From contig CAMXYS010000080.1 in the NCBI GenBank assembly GCA_947253135.1, forward strand, positions 1-7,609: a DNA stretch of 7,609 nucleotides. Reading direction: 5' to 3'. The stretch is from an uncultured Clostridia bacterium (GTDB lineage: Bacteria > Bacillota > Clostridia > Saccharofermentanales > Fastidiosipilaceae). Shown here piece after piece: positions 5,652 through 7,609 of this stretch; position 1 is the stretch's first letter, and each line of letters opens with the position of its first letter. A program made the translations under genes and the position numbers. The notes beneath the pieces are model-generated. The model did not search any database and was not told the DNA's origin. It saw nothing but the letters and a program-made list of their open reading frames with translations.

Positions 5652-7127
5652 ATGACAAACTCTAAAAAAGACCAACATTTGGGACTGCATACGGCGGCAA
5701 ACTGGTTATTACCCGCTCCTGATGTCAACTTAGCCACTTGGCCGGTTGTGGCCTGTGACCAATTCACCTCTGAACCGGACTATTGGGAAAAGGTTACAGC
5801 GGCCATTGATCGCCGTCCCTCCACCGGCCACCTGATCTATCCGGAAGTCTACTTGGAACGAGAAAGTCAAGCAGAAGCCCGGTCTCGTCTCGCCAACATC
5901 CACGCTGTAATGCAGCAATACCGCCGGCTGCATGTTTTTAAAAACTGGCCGGCAGGTCTGTTCGTCCTCTTTCGACGCACCTCTTCAGGGGCTGTCAGGC
6001 GCGGTCTGGTGACTTGCATTGACCTAGAAGCCTATGACTATCGACCGGGCACCAAGGCCTTGATCCGAGCTTCCGAAGCCACTGTAGAAAGCCGTATCCC
6101 GCCCCGTCTGGCCGTCCGCCAAGGGGCTGACTTGGAGACCTCCCATGTCTTGTTATTAGTTGACGATCCTGGGCTTGAGATCATGGGCCCACTCTATGAT
6201 GCCGCCGCCACCGTGGAAAACGGCAAAATTAAGGCGACCGGACGCTTCCGGGAAGCCTACTGCACCGAGTTAATGTCGGCCGCCGGCGCCATCAACGGTT
6301 TTTTTGTACCGGCTGAAGATCCCGCTGTCGCTGACTGGCTGGACCGGTTGGCCCAAGCTCCCTCCTATCGCAACTACAACCTGCTCTTCGCCGTCGGCGA
6401 TGGCAACCACTCGCTGGCTACTGCTAAAACTTGTTGGGAGCAAATTAAAACCACCTACCGGGACTGTGGTCGAAGCGACGACCTGATCAACCATCCCGCC
6501 CGTTACGCCATGGTAGAAATCGAGGCCCTAACGGACCCCGGTTTGACCTTTGAGCCGATCCACCAAATTTTCTTTAATGTAGACGGAGAGGCGTTTAAAC
6601 AAGATGCACTTGACTTTTTTGCCGCTGACTTAAAAATTGAAACAGAGCCGGACACGAAGGCCTTCCAAGCCGCCCAAAAAGCTGTCAACCATCCGGATGA
6701 AAAAGCCCAATGGGTCACGTTTCCGGTTATTTTTTGCGGTCAAAAAGAGCTGTGGCAGCTGCGCACCCCTCCCCACGAGTTGCTGCTGACCTGCCTGCGT
6801 CGCTTTTTAGACCAGCGCGCAGCTGAGCACGGTGAAGAAACGGACTATATTCACGGTGATGACTCGCTCGAAAGTCTGTGCCGGCAAGAAAGCAGTGTCG
6901 GTTTTTTCCTGCCGCCCTTAGCAGCCGACAGTTTTTTTGAGCAAATCGCACGCGGCGGCTCATTGCCCCGCAAAACATTTTCTTTAGGCCTGGCCTTGGA
7001 TAAGCGTTTCTATATGGAATGCCGTCGGATCACACTCGATCAGCCCACTGAAAAATGTGACCCGGAGCTTAAATCGAACTGTCATCAGGCAACAAAGAAA
7101 GGTGAGCGAACATCCATTTTTAAATAA
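5652..7127 (+). CDS. DUF1015 family protein
   Basis: A 491-residue soluble protein with no signal peptide or membrane segment. It shows the DUF1015 (PF06245) signatures in order: CDQFTSEPDYWEKV (35-48), GDGNHSLATAK (249-259), YIHGDD (399-404), GFFLPP (417-422), LPRKTFSLG (438-446) and KRFYMECRRI (451-460). Residues 461-491 form a polar tail beyond the conserved end. No function is assigned with certainty. The D-G-N-H-S motif recalls the D-G-H-H-R type motif of ParB/sulfiredoxin-like serine kinases, and from memory, relatives in anaerobes often sit beside serA and serC. Serine-related activity is therefore a reasonable hypothesis but unproven; those neighbours are not seen here. The start follows a GGGAGGAGG ribosome binding site (5639-5647). 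The gene is alone on its strand, divergent from alaS, and ends in a strong terminator. Confidence 0.9.
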   Translation: MTNSKKDQHLGLHTAANWLLPAPDVNLATWPVVACDQFTSEPDYWEKVTAAIDRRPSTGHLIYPEVYLERESQAEARSRLANIHAVMQQYRRLHVFKNWPAGLFVLFRRTSSGAVRRGLVTCIDLEAYDYRPGTKALIRASEATVESRIPPRLAVRQGADLETSHVLLLVDDPGLEIMGPLYDAAATVENGKIKATGRFREAYCTELMSAAGAINGFFVPAEDPAVADWLDRLAQAPSYRNYNLLFAVGDGNHSLATAKTCWEQIKTTYRDCGRSDDLINHPARYAMVEIEALTDPGLTFEPIHQIFFNVDGEAFKQDALDFFAADLKIETEPDTKAFQAAQKAVNHPDEKAQWVTFPVIFCGQKELWQLRTPPHELLLTCLRRFLDQRAAEHGEETDYIHGDDSLESLCRQESSVGFFLPPLAADSFFEQIARGGSLPRKTFSLGLALDKRFYMECRRITLDQPTEKCDPELKSNCHQATKKGERTSIFK

Positions 7128-7163
7128 GGCTTACCTGTATAAGATTTTAAAAGCTCAAACAAG

Positions 7164-7218
7164 AAAAACCCCCTTGACCGCTCTCCGCTTATGGAGAAAT
7201 TCGGCCAAGGGGGTTTTT
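7164..7218. terminator. Bidirectional intrinsic terminator between convergent genes
   Basis: AAAAACCCCCTTG (7164-7176) pairs perfectly with CAAGGGGGTTTTT (7206-7218), so there is a GC stem with a T-tract in both directions. Inside, CCG/CGG (7178-7180 with 7202-7204) and TCTCC/GGAGA (7182-7186 with 7193-7197, 6-base loop) extend it into one long interrupted hairpin. It lies 36 bases after the DUF1015 stop and 26 bases after the stop of the minus-strand LysM gene, and can serve both. Confidence 0.93.
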
Positions 7219-7244
7219 AGTCAGTTTGATCGGCGAGAGCTAGC

Positions 7245-7609
7245 TTAGGGCAATACAAAATTGTTTCCAGGCGTCAAAATGACGTCCTCATAACTGCTGA
7301 ATCCGTTAGCTTTCGCAACTTCATTCATCTTGCTGATCGGGTCGGCATCGGGGTAATGTTGCGTGACAATATCCCAGAGATTATCCCCCTCCTTAATGGT
7401 ATAATCGCCCCCGGCCGGCTTGGCCGCAGTGGTTTCAGCTTCAGTAGTGGCCTCGGTCGTGGTAGTGGTTGTAGGCGGAACCGTAGTGGTAGTAGTGGGC
7501 TCAGCAGTGGTCGGAGCAGTCGTAATCGTCGCCGTGACGGAAGACATAACTTCACCAGTATTACGGCTCGACAAGGTTTGCGAAGGGAAGGTCTGCGCCG
7601 TGGTCGGAC
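7245..7609 (-). CDS. LysM domain protein with threonine-rich linker, C-terminal part (5' end outside window)
   Basis: The frame is open from the stop at 7245 to the window edge, so the true start is probably outside. A TTG at 7574 has no ribosome binding site, and an ATG at 7547 has only a weak one. The last 53 residues are a LysM domain (DYTIKEGDNLWDIVTQHY, then NEVAKANGF and VILTPGNNFVLP), which binds N-acetylglucosamine-containing glycans such as peptidoglycan. It is preceded by about 40 residues rich in Thr with Ala, Glu and Pro, typical of a flexible extracellular linker. I infer a secreted or membrane-anchored wall-associated protein whose signal or anchor lies in the missing N-terminus. 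The whole gene could be a short YneA-like division regulator or a larger surface protein; the window does not decide. Transcription ends at the shared bidirectional terminator. Confidence 0.85.
   Translation of the reverse strand, partial: PTTAQTFPSQTLSSRNTGEVMSSVTATITTAPTTAEPTTTTTVPPTTTTTTEATTEAETTAAKPAGGDYTIKEGDNLWDIVTQHYPDADPISKMNEVAKANGFSSYEDVILTPGNNFVLP
7419..7535 (-). repeat. Threonine-rich low-complexity coding tract
   Basis: Runs of ACN codons encode stretches of five and six threonines in a Thr/Ala/Pro/Glu linker. The DNA is a degenerate triplet repeat (GGT, AGT and CGT on the plus strand) that could change length by slippage. Confidence 0.7.

Noticed and set aside
7419..7535. CRISPR-like or tandem repeat array at the right edge
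   Set aside because: The repetition comes from threonine codons in an open reading frame; there are no regular repeat-spacer units.

Overview
The window looks like chromosomal DNA of a Gram-positive anaerobe of the Bacillota, probably Clostridia. The grounds are the rpmH-rnpA-yidD-yidC-jag order, strong GGAGG-type ribosome binding sites, a textbook TTGACA/TATAAT promoter, a YidC without a lipobox, an alanyl-tRNA synthetase with a clostridial-style cysteine cluster, and a DUF1015 protein. Base composition is moderate. The genus cannot be named from the sequence alone. No mobile element, CRISPR array, tRNA or rRNA is visible.

The left half (1-2365, all minus strand) is the membrane-protein-biogenesis and RNase P operon, read right to left: promoter, rpmH (L34, only 45 codons), a terminator-like hairpin, rnpA, yidD (two bases after rnpA), a structured 100-base gap, yidC, and the 5' part of jag/khpB, which leaves the window at base 1. 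The operon makes a ribosomal protein, the RNase P protein subunit, the insertase YidC with its accessory YidD, and the RNA-binding regulator Jag.

Directly upstream on the same strand lie alaS and a HinT-type histidine-triad gene (2384-5441). No terminator separates hinT from the rpmH promoter, so alaS-hinT transcripts may read into the rpmH operon. The dnaA/oriC neighbour often found beside rpmH is absent.

A 210-base divergent intergenic region (5442-5651) separates alaS from a plus-strand DUF1015 gene of uncertain function. A long bidirectional terminator (7164-7218) closes that gene and also the convergent minus-strand gene at the right edge. The edge gene encodes the C-terminal end of a threonine-rich LysM protein and runs out of the window.

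Most of the window is conserved housekeeping DNA. The points that deserve a second look are the rpmH-rnpA attenuator-like hairpin, a tandem repeat before yidC that can form two mutually exclusive hairpins, the DUF1015 protein with its D-G-N-H motif, and the palindrome-rich divergent region. I do not see a clearly new multi-gene system here.
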